DNA from: Arenibacter sp. ARW7G5Y1
GTDB lineage: Bacteria; Bacteroidota; Bacteroidia; Flavobacteriales; Flavobacteriaceae
Length of the DNA stretch: 64,000 bases
Assembly (NCBI RefSeq): GCF_003201775.1
Contig: NZ_QJJZ01000004.1
Span: 216,643 to 280,642, forward strand
Reading direction: 5' to 3'
The translations under genes were made by a program, and so were the position numbers. How positions within the stretch are numbered: the first letter of the stretch is position 1; every line of letters begins with the position of its first letter. The notes beneath the pieces were generated by a model. It was not told where the DNA came from. It made no database searches and saw nothing but the letters and a program-made list of their open reading frames with translations. Below, piece by piece: positions 46,709-55,369 of this stretch.

Positions 46709-48460
46709 ATGCACAAGCACATTAAATTATCCATATTTGCTATTCTAGGTTTTCTACAGATCGGTTTGGCACAGGACGATAAAAAGGATTTAGGTACGGA
46801 AACGGTGACCGTGGTAAAGGCATATTCCCCTACCATTTCGGACGCGTTTAAGGTGAAGTCGGTTCCTACTTTGAACGATTCCATTGTTTTACAAAAAAAA
46901 CCTATCAACTACAGTATATTTTCCGTACCTGTTGCCTCTACCTTTACTCCTTCCAAGGGCAAGGCTTCCGGGGTTGAAAAGCTCCCTCCGGAAAAAATAT
47001 ATAATTCCTATGCCTCCATAGGTTTGGGCAATTATAATAACGCCCTTGCGGATTTTTATACCAGTAGCGCCCTCAACAGGGATGAAAGATTGGATATAAG
47101 CCTAAACCACCACTCCTCTAGGGGGGAAATAGACGGAACCGCTTTGGATAACGTATTTTATAATACCAAATTGGACGCCAATTATACTAAAAGGGACAGG
47201 GATATAAGTTGGGGCGGCAATATAGGGGCACAACATCAACTATATAATTGGTACGGAATCCCCAATGGATATTATACAGAGGAACTAGTGAACGGTATAG
47301 AGGAAAAGCAGAACTATTTTAATGCATTTGCAGGTGGTTTTGTGGAATTGGAAGATTCCTTTTTTAAGAGTGCCAGTTTATTGTATAGACGTTTTTGGGA
47401 TGCTACGAAATCAGGTGAAAATAGGGCCGTACTAAAGCCTGCCTTTGAATTTCCATTGGGGGACGAGTTATTGACACTGAAGGCCAAGGTGGATTATGTA
47501 GGGGGTAAGTTTAAAAATGGCCAAGTGCGGAATGAATCCAATCTTCCCGGAATAGATTATTCGCACTTGCAAGTTGGTATAAATCCCAATATTAACATTT
47601 TGGGAGACGATCTTTCGCTTAACCTGGGCGTTAATTTAGTGTATGGGATGGATTTGGAGAACAGTGAAGGCAATTTTTATATCTATCCCACAATAACGGC
47701 TTCCTATCGTTTGTTGGATGAGGTAGCCATAGCTTATGGAGGGGTGGAAGGAGAATTGAAACAAAACTCGTTCTATGGATTTGTAGAAGAGAATCCATAT
47801 GTTTCCCCCACTTTGGACATGCAGCCTACGGACCAACAATATGATGCCTACATAGGCTTAAAAGGGCAGCTGTTACCCAATCTAAGTTATAATCTTAAAG
47901 GGTCTTATATGGCGGAAAATAGAAAACCTCTATTTTTGTTAAATCCTGAAAATACCTCTAGGACAGATGAAAAGGGGTATTATTATGGAAATAGTTTCCA
48001 AGTATTTTATGATGACGTAAAGACCTTAGGCATTTTTGGGGAGTTGAATGTAGATGTAAACCGGAATTTTAGCCTAGGGGTGAATGCCCAAGTGTATGAT
48101 TATGATACGGAAACCGATAACCCTGCCTGGAATCTACCGGGTTTAACCGCCTCTATGTTTATGGATTATCAGATAGGGGAGAAGTGGTTCATGGGTGCCA
48201 ATCTTTTTTATGTAGGGGAACGCGACGATCTTTATACCGTTGCCTCTCCCGGAACCTTGCCGGAAGACTTTGCAATGACTTCGGTTACCTTGGATAGCTA
48301 TTTTGATGCCAATGCGCATATTGGCTATCGCATAAATGGGCAATTGTCGGTTTTTGCAAAGGCAAATAATATAGCGAACCAGAACTATATGCGCTGGAAC
48401 AATTATCGGGTACAGGGATTCCAAGTGTTGGCCGGAGCCACGTACAAATTTGATCTTTAG
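46709..48460 (+). CDS. TonB-dependent receptor-like beta-barrel without plug domain
   Basis: A 583-residue outer-membrane protein. The signal peptide is MHKHIKLSIFAILGFLQIGLAQ. A short N-terminal stretch (LGTETVTVVKAYSPTISDAF) resembles a TonB-box or plug edge, but there is no complete plug and no carboxypeptidase-like domain. The rest is barrel strands ending NNYRVQGFQVLAGATYKFDL with a C-terminal hydrophobic residue, as in TonB-dependent receptors (usually 700-1000 residues). It is cotranscribed with the TPR protein. Without a plug it may act as a porin or a structural partner. I start at 46709; a TTG lies upstream but gives no signal peptide. Confidence 0.82.
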   Translation: MHKHIKLSIFAILGFLQIGLAQDDKKDLGTETVTVVKAYSPTISDAFKVKSVPTLNDSIVLQKKPINYSIFSVPVASTFTPSKGKASGVEKLPPEKIYNSYASIGLGNYNNALADFYTSSALNRDERLDISLNHHSSRGEIDGTALDNVFYNTKLDANYTKRDRDISWGGNIGAQHQLYNWYGIPNGYYTEELVNGIEEKQNYFNAFAGGFVELEDSFFKSASLLYRRFWDATKSGENRAVLKPAFEFPLGDELLTLKAKVDYVGGKFKNGQVRNESNLPGIDYSHLQVGINPNINILGDDLSLNLGVNLVYGMDLENSEGNFYIYPTITASYRLLDEVAIAYGGVEGELKQNSFYGFVEENPYVSPTLDMQPTDQQYDAYIGLKGQLLPNLSYNLKGSYMAENRKPLFLLNPENTSRTDEKGYYYGNSFQVFYDDVKTLGIFGELNVDVNRNFSLGVNAQVYDYDTETDNPAWNLPGLTASMFMDYQIGEKWFMGANLFYVGERDDLYTVASPGTLPEDFAMTSVTLDSYFDANAHIGYRINGQLSVFAKANNIANQNYMRWNNYRVQGFQVLAGATYKFDL

Positions 48461-48764
48461 GGCAAAAATGAATATCTAGCACAATAGGTTGGTCATAATC
48501 TTCCAAAAACCCCGTGGAATTTTATGGTCGCCAAATAGGTACCTTCTGCCTTTGGCTTTCTATTTGGAAGGCAAAAAGGCAGTAAGGTATTTTTGTTTGT
48601 AGTGGTGCCTGCCCCTTGTATTTTGTAAATTATAATTTATAAAGGTGTCCCGTTCGTAACGCTTACGGCACATTTAGTCACAGAATAGAAAAAAAGACTA
48701 GTTTTTGATGTTCGATAACTTTCTTTTGTTGTCTTGTTAAATATTAATTATAAAACTTTATAAG
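48461..48764. other. Intergenic region
   Basis: About 300 bp. An imperfect hairpin near 48542-48581 (CTGCCTTT ... AAAGGCAG) could terminate the TPR/barrel operon. Otherwise nothing recognisable. Confidence 0.45.
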
Positions 48765-49190
48765 ATGAAAAAAAATGTAAAACTGTTTTGTGCATGTATT
48801 TTATTTGTTTCCTGCAGCATGTCCCTTTTGGCAGTAAATCCAAGCAATAGTACCTTTTGTACCAGTAATGGTAACGAAGAATTTGAAATAGTGTATAAGT
48901 CCCCCATTGGTACATGGGATTATACCGTAGCTGATGTTCCTTATGAATATAGTGCCGGAGTGATGGTTATTACCAAGGACAAGGAGGGGTATAAGGTAGT
49001 TGTAAAAGTTAACTATAATACCTTGACGGCTTCCGAGGTAAAAGTGAATGGGAATAAAGTAAACTTTGCGGTTTTTATAGAGGGTAGTAAGGTTCAAGTT
49101 TCCTTGCAGGTAGAGGACGATGTTATAAAGGGCAATGCCAATTCTATGGAAGGCTCATTCACATTGAAAGGTAAAAGAAATAAATCCTAA
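48765..49190 (+). CDS. Small secreted protein of unknown function
   Basis: A 141-residue protein with a signal peptide (MKKNVKLFCACILFVSCSMS). The signal contains a lipobox-like FVSC, so it may be a lipoprotein. The mature part is an all-beta domain of about 100 residues (SPIGTWDYTVADVPYEYSAG, GSFTLKGKRNKS). The start IGTWDY and end GSFTLKGKR resemble short lipocalin-like domains in Bacteroidota. No catalytic residues are visible. A strong terminator follows. Confidence 0.7.
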   Translation: MKKNVKLFCACILFVSCSMSLLAVNPSNSTFCTSNGNEEFEIVYKSPIGTWDYTVADVPYEYSAGVMVITKDKEGYKVVVKVNYNTLTASEVKVNGNKVNFAVFIEGSKVQVSLQVEDDVIKGNANSMEGSFTLKGKRNKS

Positions 49191-49233
49191 AGGTCAAGTA
49201 AACAGGTCAGTTGTATATTTGTCATTTATTACA

Positions 49234-49262
49234 AACATCCCCTTTTATGGGGATGTTTTTTT
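49234..49262 (+). terminator. Rho-independent terminator
   Basis: ACATCCCC-TTTTAT-GGGGATGT followed by six T, just after the small secreted protein gene. Confidence 0.85.
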
Positions 49263-49341
49263 ATTTTTGATAAAATGTACTTAAACTTTTTGCACAGTGG
49301 GGATTCCTTTTGCAGGAAGTTTTGCATACAATTTGGTTGGT

Positions 49342-50427
49342 ATGGGGCACTTCATTGTAGGTTGTAGAAATTGGTTGTGGATTTTGTCCGTATTATGCCT
49401 TGGAGGGGCCATGTCCCAAAACCTTGTGGAAAATCCCAGTTTTGAATCTTTTTTGGATTGCCCGGATCATTTAGGGAACTTTGGGGAAGATCTAAAATAT
49501 TGGTCCGTACCCACTTTGGGAACCACGGATTATTTTAACTCCTGTAGCCTTGGCATGGGCATACCCAAGAATTTTATGGGAGAGCAAATGGCAAAATTTG
49601 GGGAGGGCTATTCAGGATTCTATATGTATGCCCCCGAAGATTATAGGGAATATATCCAGGGTGGGTTAAAGGAGCCCCTGAAGAAGGGGGTTACCTATAC
49701 CTTGTACTTTTATGTAAGCTTGGCCGAAAATTCGGATTATGTTGTTCGTGATTTCGATGTGTTATTATCCGCAAGGCCAATTGAGCTTACAATTAAAAAG
49801 GGACTTAGTAAATGGCAGCTTTCCAAAATTGAAGGTAATGAATTTACCCTGGTCGAAATTTTGGGCAACCAATTTATTTCTGATGATGCCAAGTGGACCA
49901 AGATATCCGCTACCTTCCTTGCCAATGGTGGTGAACAGTTTATAATTATCGGTAATTTTAAGAACAATGCCTCTACAAGGCGACAGCGATTGGCAAAGAA
50001 AAAAAATGTAAATGGGGCCTATTATTTCTTGGATATGGTATATGTTGGGGAAGGAATGCCGTCCTATGCCCTGGACGAGGTACATGTATTTGAGAATGTA
50101 CGTTTTAATTTCGATGAGTTTCAACTAGGGGAAAAAGGTGAGCAGGAAATAAAACGCGTTTACCATTATTTGCAATCCGATAGTACTTTGAACATTGTAA
50201 TAAATGGATATACAGACAAATTGGGTACCACTTCCTACAATAACACTCTTTCTGTTAAACGTGCAATGGCGGTAGCAAATAGATTGATCCAATTGGGTTT
50301 GGCCGTTCAAAGAATTACCTACAACGGTTTTGGAGCAGCGCAACCGTTAGGGAATAATGGGGATGAAGTGGGCAGGGCACGTAATAGAAGGGTGGAGTTT
50401 ATAATTTCAAAAACCCCTGAAAAGTAA
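49342..50427 (+). CDS. OmpA-family protein
   Basis: A 361-residue protein beginning MGHFIVGCRNWLWILSVLCL (signal peptide, cut near AMSQ). The N-terminal domain of about 220 residues starts NLVENPSFESFLDCPDHLGN, a galactose-binding/jelly-roll-like pattern. The C-terminal OmpA/MotB domain (about 255-355) has INGYTDKLGTTSYNNTLSVK and RARNRRVEF, the usual peptidoglycan-binding residues. It is likely attached to the outer face of peptidoglycan and linked to the envelope. A GTG 45 bp upstream is a less likely start. Confidence 0.88.
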   Translation: MGHFIVGCRNWLWILSVLCLGGAMSQNLVENPSFESFLDCPDHLGNFGEDLKYWSVPTLGTTDYFNSCSLGMGIPKNFMGEQMAKFGEGYSGFYMYAPEDYREYIQGGLKEPLKKGVTYTLYFYVSLAENSDYVVRDFDVLLSARPIELTIKKGLSKWQLSKIEGNEFTLVEILGNQFISDDAKWTKISATFLANGGEQFIIIGNFKNNASTRRQRLAKKKNVNGAYYFLDMVYVGEGMPSYALDEVHVFENVRFNFDEFQLGEKGEQEIKRVYHYLQSDSTLNIVINGYTDKLGTTSYNNTLSVKRAMAVANRLIQLGLAVQRITYNGFGAAQPLGNNGDEVGRARNRRVEFIISKTPEK

Positions 50428-50488
50428 GCTTTTAAAGGGGCAAGCGATTTTTTTTTACAGTGGTTGGTAAAATTGTTGGCTATAAATG

Positions 50489-50519
50489 ATTGTGGTTCAA
50501 ACTTTTGGAACTATATTTG
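50489..50519 (+). promoter_or_regulatory. Cold-shock gene promoter
   Basis: ATTG at 50489-50492 and TATATTTG at 50512-50519 are separated by 19 bp, a good fit to the Bacteroidota -33/-7 pattern. It lies 33 bp ahead of the csp start codon. Confidence 0.6.
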
Positions 50520-50552
50520 ATTCACAATAAGTAATTAATTTAAATTTTAGTA

Positions 50553-50744
50553 ATGAGTAGAGGAACAGTAAAATTTTTCAACGATGCCAAAGGATTTGGG
50601 TTCATCACAGAAGAAGGTTCTAACAAAGAACATTTTGTACACATCTCTGGTTTAATAGACGAAATTCGCGAAGGCGATGAAGTTGAGTTTGAACTAAAAG
50701 AAGGAAAAAAAGGATTAAACGCAGTAAACGTTAAAGTTATTTAA
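50553..50744 (+). CDS. cspA: Cold-shock domain protein
   Basis: A 63-residue single OB-fold protein. RNP1 is KGFGFI and RNP2 is HFVHI; it opens SRGTVKFFNDAKGFGFI and ends GLNAVNVKVI. It binds single-stranded RNA or DNA and acts as an RNA chaperone. The length and both RNA-binding motifs are complete. A T8 terminator follows 30 bp downstream, so it is a single-gene unit. Confidence 0.97.
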   Translation: MSRGTVKFFNDAKGFGFITEEGSNKEHFVHISGLIDEIREGDEVEFELKEGKKGLNAVNVKVI

Positions 50745-51149
50745 TATATACTTTTTTAATTTCCTAAGACCTAAGGCCTATCATTTGATAGGCTTTTTTT
50801 TGTTCGTGAGACCCGTATTTCAAAAGCCGCGGGCGCATTGGAATACGATAGTCGAACGAACCCCGCCAAAAGGCAGGGTCTTTTGTTCTAATATCCAGAT
50901 CGTTGGTTGGATTCCTTATAGGAAGCAAGTATTCGGTTAAGGTTTTAATACCAATTATTATGAAGTGAAGTTGTAAATTAACGTTTCCCCATGTGATAGG
51001 TGAAGTATTATTTTTGGACCATAGCTGGGCCAAGTTTTTATTCTCTATCTTGGTTTAAGAAACATTAATTGGTATTAGGGGTAAAGGAAAAGGCCAACCT
51101 AATATTAATGCCATTGGTTTCCATCCTTAACTTAAATTCTATAGTTCCT
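50745..51149. other. Intergenic region with hairpin repeat
   Basis: After the csp terminator there is another hairpin at about 50860-50881 (ACCCCGCC-AAAA-GGCAGGGT, fully paired with one wobble on the minus strand), similar in composition to the palindromes after tmRNA. No gene; a minus-strand frame here is rejected. Confidence 0.5.
50775..50801 (+). terminator. Terminator of the cold-shock gene
   Basis: GCCTATCA-TT-TGATAGGC followed by eight T. Confidence 0.9.
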
Positions 51150-51866
51150 ATGTTTGAATATTTGGATAAAATAAAATTGCTGATAGACAAAATGGCCATA
51201 GACCAGCAGGATCAATTGATCACTGCCTCAAAAATGGTAGCGGAGGTTATTAAGAACGATGGAATAATTCACACTATTGGTACAGGTCATTCCCAAATGA
51301 TAGGCATGGAAATGTTCGGTAGAGCGTCCAATCTGGCCAATGTAAATGCCATTATGGATGACATGGTACTTATGTCCAGTGGGGCAAGGAGATCGGCCGC
51401 AATGGAGCAAATAGGTGGTCTTGCCGAAATTCTTTGGAACAAATATCAATTTAACAAAGGAGATGTATTGATCGTTGTATCGAACTCCGGTAGAAATGCA
51501 TTGCCATTGGAAATGGCCATGAAGGCCAAGAAGGAAGGTTTAAGGACTATAGCGATCACTTCTTTGGAACAATCAGGAAAGTATGCTTCTAGGCATGAAA
51601 GTGGAAAGAAACTGTATCAGATTGCAGATTTGGTTATTGATAATTGTGTTCCGTCAGGGGACGGGGTTATTTCCATTAAAGATCTACTGATCGGTCCGGC
51701 TTCATCCGTACTTGGGATGATCATTGTAAACATAATTTCAACCGAAGCCATAAAGATTAATTTGGACAGGGGAGTGGATGTCGCTGTATTTCAAAGTCAG
51801 AACATAGATGAGGCGGACAACGAAGCACTTTATCAAAAATATGAATCCCGGGCAAAACATCTTTAG
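51150..51866 (+). CDS. SIS-domain phosphosugar-binding protein (COG4821 / UPF0309-like)
   Basis: A 238-residue protein. The N-terminal helices (MFEYLDKIKLLIDKMAIDQQ) precede a SIS domain: GIIHTIGTGHSQMIGMEMFG, VLIVVSNSGRNALPLEMAM, and TIAITSLEQSGKYASRHESG. SIS proteins bind phosphosugars and act as isomerases, etherases or regulators. I start at 51150; longer in-frame options lack homology to the family. It is convergent, 12 bp apart, with the Nramp-like gene, and next to a PFK-A-type kinase and a KDPG-type aldolase. An aldose-ketose isomerase acting before that kinase is a reasonable idea but not shown. Confidence 0.85.
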   Translation: MFEYLDKIKLLIDKMAIDQQDQLITASKMVAEVIKNDGIIHTIGTGHSQMIGMEMFGRASNLANVNAIMDDMVLMSSGARRSAAMEQIGGLAEILWNKYQFNKGDVLIVVSNSGRNALPLEMAMKAKKEGLRTIAITSLEQSGKYASRHESGKKLYQIADLVIDNCVPSGDGVISIKDLLIGPASSVLGMIIVNIISTEAIKINLDRGVDVAVFQSQNIDEADNEALYQKYESRAKHL

Positions 51867-51878
51867 TACCCATTTGGG

Positions 51879-53156
51879 TTATCTAAAGAAGTCCAAAAGA
51901 GCTACGATTCCATTGTAAGAAATGATAATTGAAAAAATTAAGGCGGCATATAATCCTATATTTAGGAATTTACTTGCTTTGTGTTGCCCCATCAGCTTTT
52001 TATTGTTGATCAGTAAAATAATTCCAAGTATTACCAAGGGCAGGACAAATACGTTAAATACCTGGGATAAAATCTGCATTTCTATAGGGTTGGCACCAAA
52101 AATGGGCACAATAAGTGCAAACAGACATGCAATGGCCGTAATTATCTTAAATTGTTTGGAAGTGGTATCCAATTCCCCGGATTGATAATCGGCCAAAAGA
52201 ATGGGAGCTATCAATAAACAGGGGAATATAGAAGATAATCCTGCACTTAAAGTTCCAAAGAAGAAAAGGGTCAAGGCGAATTTTCCGGCCACCGGTTCTA
52301 AGGTGTTCACCATATCCAAAACTTTGGTCACCGGCTGGCCTTGGTGAAACAAAGCTCCACTAGCTACGGCCATTACCGATGCACTAATTACAAAGACCAG
52401 ACAGGCGGCTATTATGGAATCTTTTTTTTGCTGCTTTAGATGATTGATATTCCAGCCTTTGCCCTTTACGAATAAAGGTCGCGATAAGAAAGTAGCGGCG
52501 GCCATGGTGGTGCCTACAAAGGCGGCCACCATCATTTTACCCCCTTCCACCTTTGGTATGGACGGTATTAACCCTTTAGCGACCTCTATAGGCAAGGGGT
52601 AGACCATAAAAAGTGAGATAAAAAAGGATAGTCCCATAATGGTGACGAAAATGACCAATATTTTTTCAAAGAAGGCATACTTTCCTACTAGGAGGAATCC
52701 ATACATGATTATAATGACCACAATGGCAATTAATAGAACAGACTCATATTGATAGCCCTTCAAATTGGGAAAATAGATAAGGAATATCTCAAATATAATG
52801 TTGGCTGAAATCCCTAGTATGCCCATAAGGGAATTCCATTGTCCAAATGAAATACCAATAATTATCATTAGGGCAATAAACTTCCCCCATCTTAGATGCT
52901 TTTTAAAAGCAAATAAGGCTGTTTCTCCCGTAACCAGGGCGTAATTACCATAGGAGAACATTAAGATTCCAGAGAAAATGCAACTCAGCATTAAAACCCA
53001 TAACAATTGCATACCGTAGGTACTTCCTGCAACGATCATGGAGGTTACACTTCCTGTGCCAATAGTGTACCCAATGGCAAATATGCCTGGGCCAAAGGCC
53101 AATACCAGAGCCAAAATCTTTTTTAGAATTGATTTTTTAGTGGTCCGGATTTCCAT
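51879..53156 (-). CDS. Nramp-fold transporter lacking the metal-binding motifs
   Basis: A 425-residue integral membrane protein with about 11 helices. It clearly follows the Nramp pattern: GPGIFAIGYTIGTGS, then GMQLLWVLMLSC and YALVTGETALFAFKK. In canonical Nramp, helix 1 has DPGN and helix 6 has MPH, which hold Mn/Fe. Here the aligned positions read GTGS (about residues 32-35) and AAA (within VGTTMAAATFLSRP), so the Asp, Asn, Met and His metal ligands are all gone. It starts 3 bp after the KDPG-type aldolase gene in one operon with a PFK homologue. Metal transport by the known mechanism is unlikely. A non-metal, perhaps carbohydrate-linked, substrate is suggested by context only. Confidence 0.85.
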   Translation of the reverse strand: MEIRTTKKSILKKILALVLAFGPGIFAIGYTIGTGSVTSMIVAGSTYGMQLLWVLMLSCIFSGILMFSYGNYALVTGETALFAFKKHLRWGKFIALMIIIGISFGQWNSLMGILGISANIIFEIFLIYFPNLKGYQYESVLLIAIVVIIIMYGFLLVGKYAFFEKILVIFVTIMGLSFFISLFMVYPLPIEVAKGLIPSIPKVEGGKMMVAAFVGTTMAAATFLSRPLFVKGKGWNINHLKQQKKDSIIAACLVFVISASVMAVASGALFHQGQPVTKVLDMVNTLEPVAGKFALTLFFFGTLSAGLSSIFPCLLIAPILLADYQSGELDTTSKQFKIITAIACLFALIVPIFGANPIEMQILSQVFNVFVLPLVILGIILLINNKKLMGQHKASKFLNIGLYAALIFSIIISYNGIVALLDFFR

Positions 53157-53159
53157 ATT

Positions 53160-53828
53160 TTATTTTCTTAGTTTTCTAATGGACACCAAAGTTTCTCGAA
53201 CGGTATATTCCAATCCTATAAAATCTTTGTTGTCTAATATTTCCTTACTGATAAGTTGGGAGCCCAGCCCTACACAGGTTACACCAGCATCGAACCACGC
53301 TTTTAAATTGGAAGCATCCGTAGTAACTCCTCCTGTGGGCATGATACTTGTCCAAGGTTGTGGGCCTTTTATAGCCTTTACAAAAGAGGGGCCATAGGTA
53401 GCGCCGGGAAACAATTTTACGATTTCGCAACCCAATTCCTCGGCCTTGTTAATTTCGGTAAGGGAACCACATCCAGGGGACCAAAGGACCTTTCTTCTAT
53501 TACAGGCAATCGCAATATCTTCCCTTAGGGACGGGGTTACAATAAAGTTAGCTCCCATTTTCATATATAGTGATGCCGCTGCAGCATCGGTTATGGAACC
53601 AACTCCCATCATCATTCCAGGAAGTTCTGTGATGGCAAATTTGTTAAGTGCCGAAAATACTTCGAAAGCGAAGTCGCCCCTAGCGGTAAATTCCATTAAT
53701 TTAGCGCCCCCGTCGTAGCAAGCTTGCAACACTTTTTTGCCAAGTGCTATATCTGGATTGTAGAATAAGGGGACCATTCCGGTTTCCTTCATTGCTGTTG
53801 CTACTTCTATTCTTGAATATTGTGCCAT
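53160..53828 (-). CDS. KDPG/KHG-type aldolase
   Basis: A 222-residue class I aldolase: Glu46 in KLMEFTARG, a GVGSITDAAAA turn, SPGCGSLTEI and Schiff-base Lys138 in EIVKLFPGATYGP, then IMPTGGVTTD. The catalytic Glu and Lys are present. Members cleave 2-keto-3-deoxy-6-phosphogluconate to pyruvate and glyceraldehyde-3-phosphate, or 4-hydroxy-2-oxoglutarate. FTARG replaces the more usual phosphate-side motif of E. coli Eda, so another 2-keto-3-deoxy acid is possible. Gaps of 6 bp to the PFK gene and 3 bp to the Nramp-like gene show a tight operon. Confidence 0.92.
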   Translation of the reverse strand: MAQYSRIEVATAMKETGMVPLFYNPDIALGKKVLQACYDGGAKLMEFTARGDFAFEVFSALNKFAITELPGMMMGVGSITDAAAASLYMKMGANFIVTPSLREDIAIACNRRKVLWSPGCGSLTEINKAEELGCEIVKLFPGATYGPSFVKAIKGPQPWTSIMPTGGVTTDASNLKAWFDAGVTCVGLGSQLISKEILDNKDFIGLEYTVRETLVSIRKLRK

Positions 53829-53834
53829 TCTTTG

Positions 53835-55058
53835 TTACCCTTTGTTTAATATTTTGTTGAAATCATAGTCCGATGGATTGTCCAAATAAGGACTTGCCCG
53901 TTCATAATCCTTTTCTTCCAAATAGTGTAGATTTTGAAAACAAAGTCGGATAAATTCGGAATCGATATCAACCAATCGCGGAGCTATTTTTCCATCTTTG
54001 TCCTGTAGGTCCGTCAAAAAAAGAGGTGATACCTCTCCCCTCGAATTGGCGGTAACAATGCATCCACTTAGGCCTTCATCGTATAATTTTTTGACTCCCA
54101 AACCCAACAGGGTGCATAGGGTTAGGTCAAATCCAATGGGTCGGCAACACCTGAGCTCGTAGCCTAGCTCAACGGGTCTACTTTTAATGTGTATATCCAG
54201 TTCTTTCAATTGCCGTTGCACCAGCATATTAAAAATATGGGACTTGCTAACATTGCCCAATTCAGGATGACCGTGGTCATCGTAGGTGAAATTTATACCA
54301 CAATGCTTGATTTCAGATTCTGGCATTATATGGAAAACACCTTCGCTAATGAGGGCTACACCATAATTTATATTTTCAATTTTTCTTTTGACCATCGAGG
54401 AGATAATCAGTCGGACTACCTTATCAAAGGTAATGCTGGTCTTGTTGAACATTTCAGGAATAACCATCATTGGAAAATGGCAGCTTGCCGCGATGCCTAG
54501 GGCCAAATGCCCTGCCGACCTTCCCATGGTGGACATTACAAACCAGTTTTCACTGGTACGTGCGTCTTCATAAGTAGTTGTGCCAATTCGCACTCCCTCG
54601 TCCTTTGCTGAATGAAAACCAAAAGTGGGATTCCTATCCGGTAAAGGCAGGTCATTGTCAATGGTCTTGGGAACATGAATGTTCGATATTGGAATGTTTT
54701 CTTTCTTTAAATAGCCCGTAATTCTATTGGCAGTTGAGGCAGTGTCGTCACCACCTATACTCACCAATAGTTTTACATTGTTTTTGGAAAAAAGGGTAGT
54801 GTTCAATTTTTCATTGCCAGGTTTGAACCTACTCATGATCAAAGTGGATCCACCTCGGCTAAAGATTCGATCTGCATGGGGGAAATCGAATTCTTTAATT
54901 TTGGGATGCTCTGAAAAGATTCCTTTAAAACCTTCATGTAGTCCAATTACCCTATATCCGTCTTTTAAAAAGATTTTGGCCACAGTGCCGATAACAGCAT
55001 TGATACCGGGCGCAGGACCTCCTCCGCATATGATTAATATGGATTTTTTTTTGGTCAT
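53835..55058 (-). CDS. Phosphofructokinase-A family kinase with PPi-type signatures
   Basis: A 407-residue PfkA-fold protein. It starts MTKKKSILIICGGGPAPGIN. The two diagnostic motifs are GGDDT (102-106; ATP enzymes have GGDGS) and PKTIDND (130-136; ATP enzymes have PGTIDND). The aspartate and lysine at these sites are the known hallmark of PPi-dependent enzymes. MGRSAGHLALG and ISEGVF are also present. A longer start at 55109 would add a cysteine-rich tail with no homology, so I reject it. It is the first gene of the operon with the KDPG-type aldolase and Nramp-like transporter. It could phosphorylate fructose-6-phosphate, another ketose phosphate, or even a keto-deoxy acid. Confidence 0.9.
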   Translation of the reverse strand: MTKKKSILIICGGGPAPGINAVIGTVAKIFLKDGYRVIGLHEGFKGIFSEHPKIKEFDFPHADRIFSRGGSTLIMSRFKPGNEKLNTTLFSKNNVKLLVSIGGDDTASTANRITGYLKKENIPISNIHVPKTIDNDLPLPDRNPTFGFHSAKDEGVRIGTTTYEDARTSENWFVMSTMGRSAGHLALGIAASCHFPMMVIPEMFNKTSITFDKVVRLIISSMVKRKIENINYGVALISEGVFHIMPESEIKHCGINFTYDDHGHPELGNVSKSHIFNMLVQRQLKELDIHIKSRPVELGYELRCCRPIGFDLTLCTLLGLGVKKLYDEGLSGCIVTANSRGEVSPLFLTDLQDKDGKIAPRLVDIDSEFIRLCFQNLHYLEEKDYERASPYLDNPSDYDFNKILNKG

Positions 55059-55369
55059 TTCGATCTTTTTTAGAACAGCGCTACAATTACAGGGACATTT
55101 TGACCCCATAATTTTTCAAAATTGAGACTACCCTTTTTAATGTGTATAATGATTAAGTGTTGGCCAAGTGCCCGCAAACTTTAATGACTTCAATTGGATT
55201 CCAGTAAAGAAAGAAGTCCCGCTGAAAGCCTGGTACAACCTTAAAACCACAACTGCCGTAGTGCCTTCTTAACTTTTTGAAAGTGTTCCGGCAGTTGCTT
55301 TAATTTCAACTCATAATCTATGAATAGTTATCATGGTATTTATAGACGATAAGCCTTGTTGCCGTTCCA
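55059..55369. other. Intergenic region upstream of PFK operon
   Basis: About 310 bp. No gene. I searched for the TTGGTNNACCAA box and found none; an imperfect TTGGCCAA-like core near 55162 is weak. Confidence 0.45.

Noticed and set aside
50764-51033. 89-residue minus-strand open frame in the csp-SIS spacer
   Set aside because: It covers the csp terminator and a hairpin repeat, lacks a ribosome site and resembles no family.
51879-53156. Annotation as manganese/iron transporter MntH
   Set aside because: All metal ligands of the Nramp motifs are replaced, so the name would mislead.
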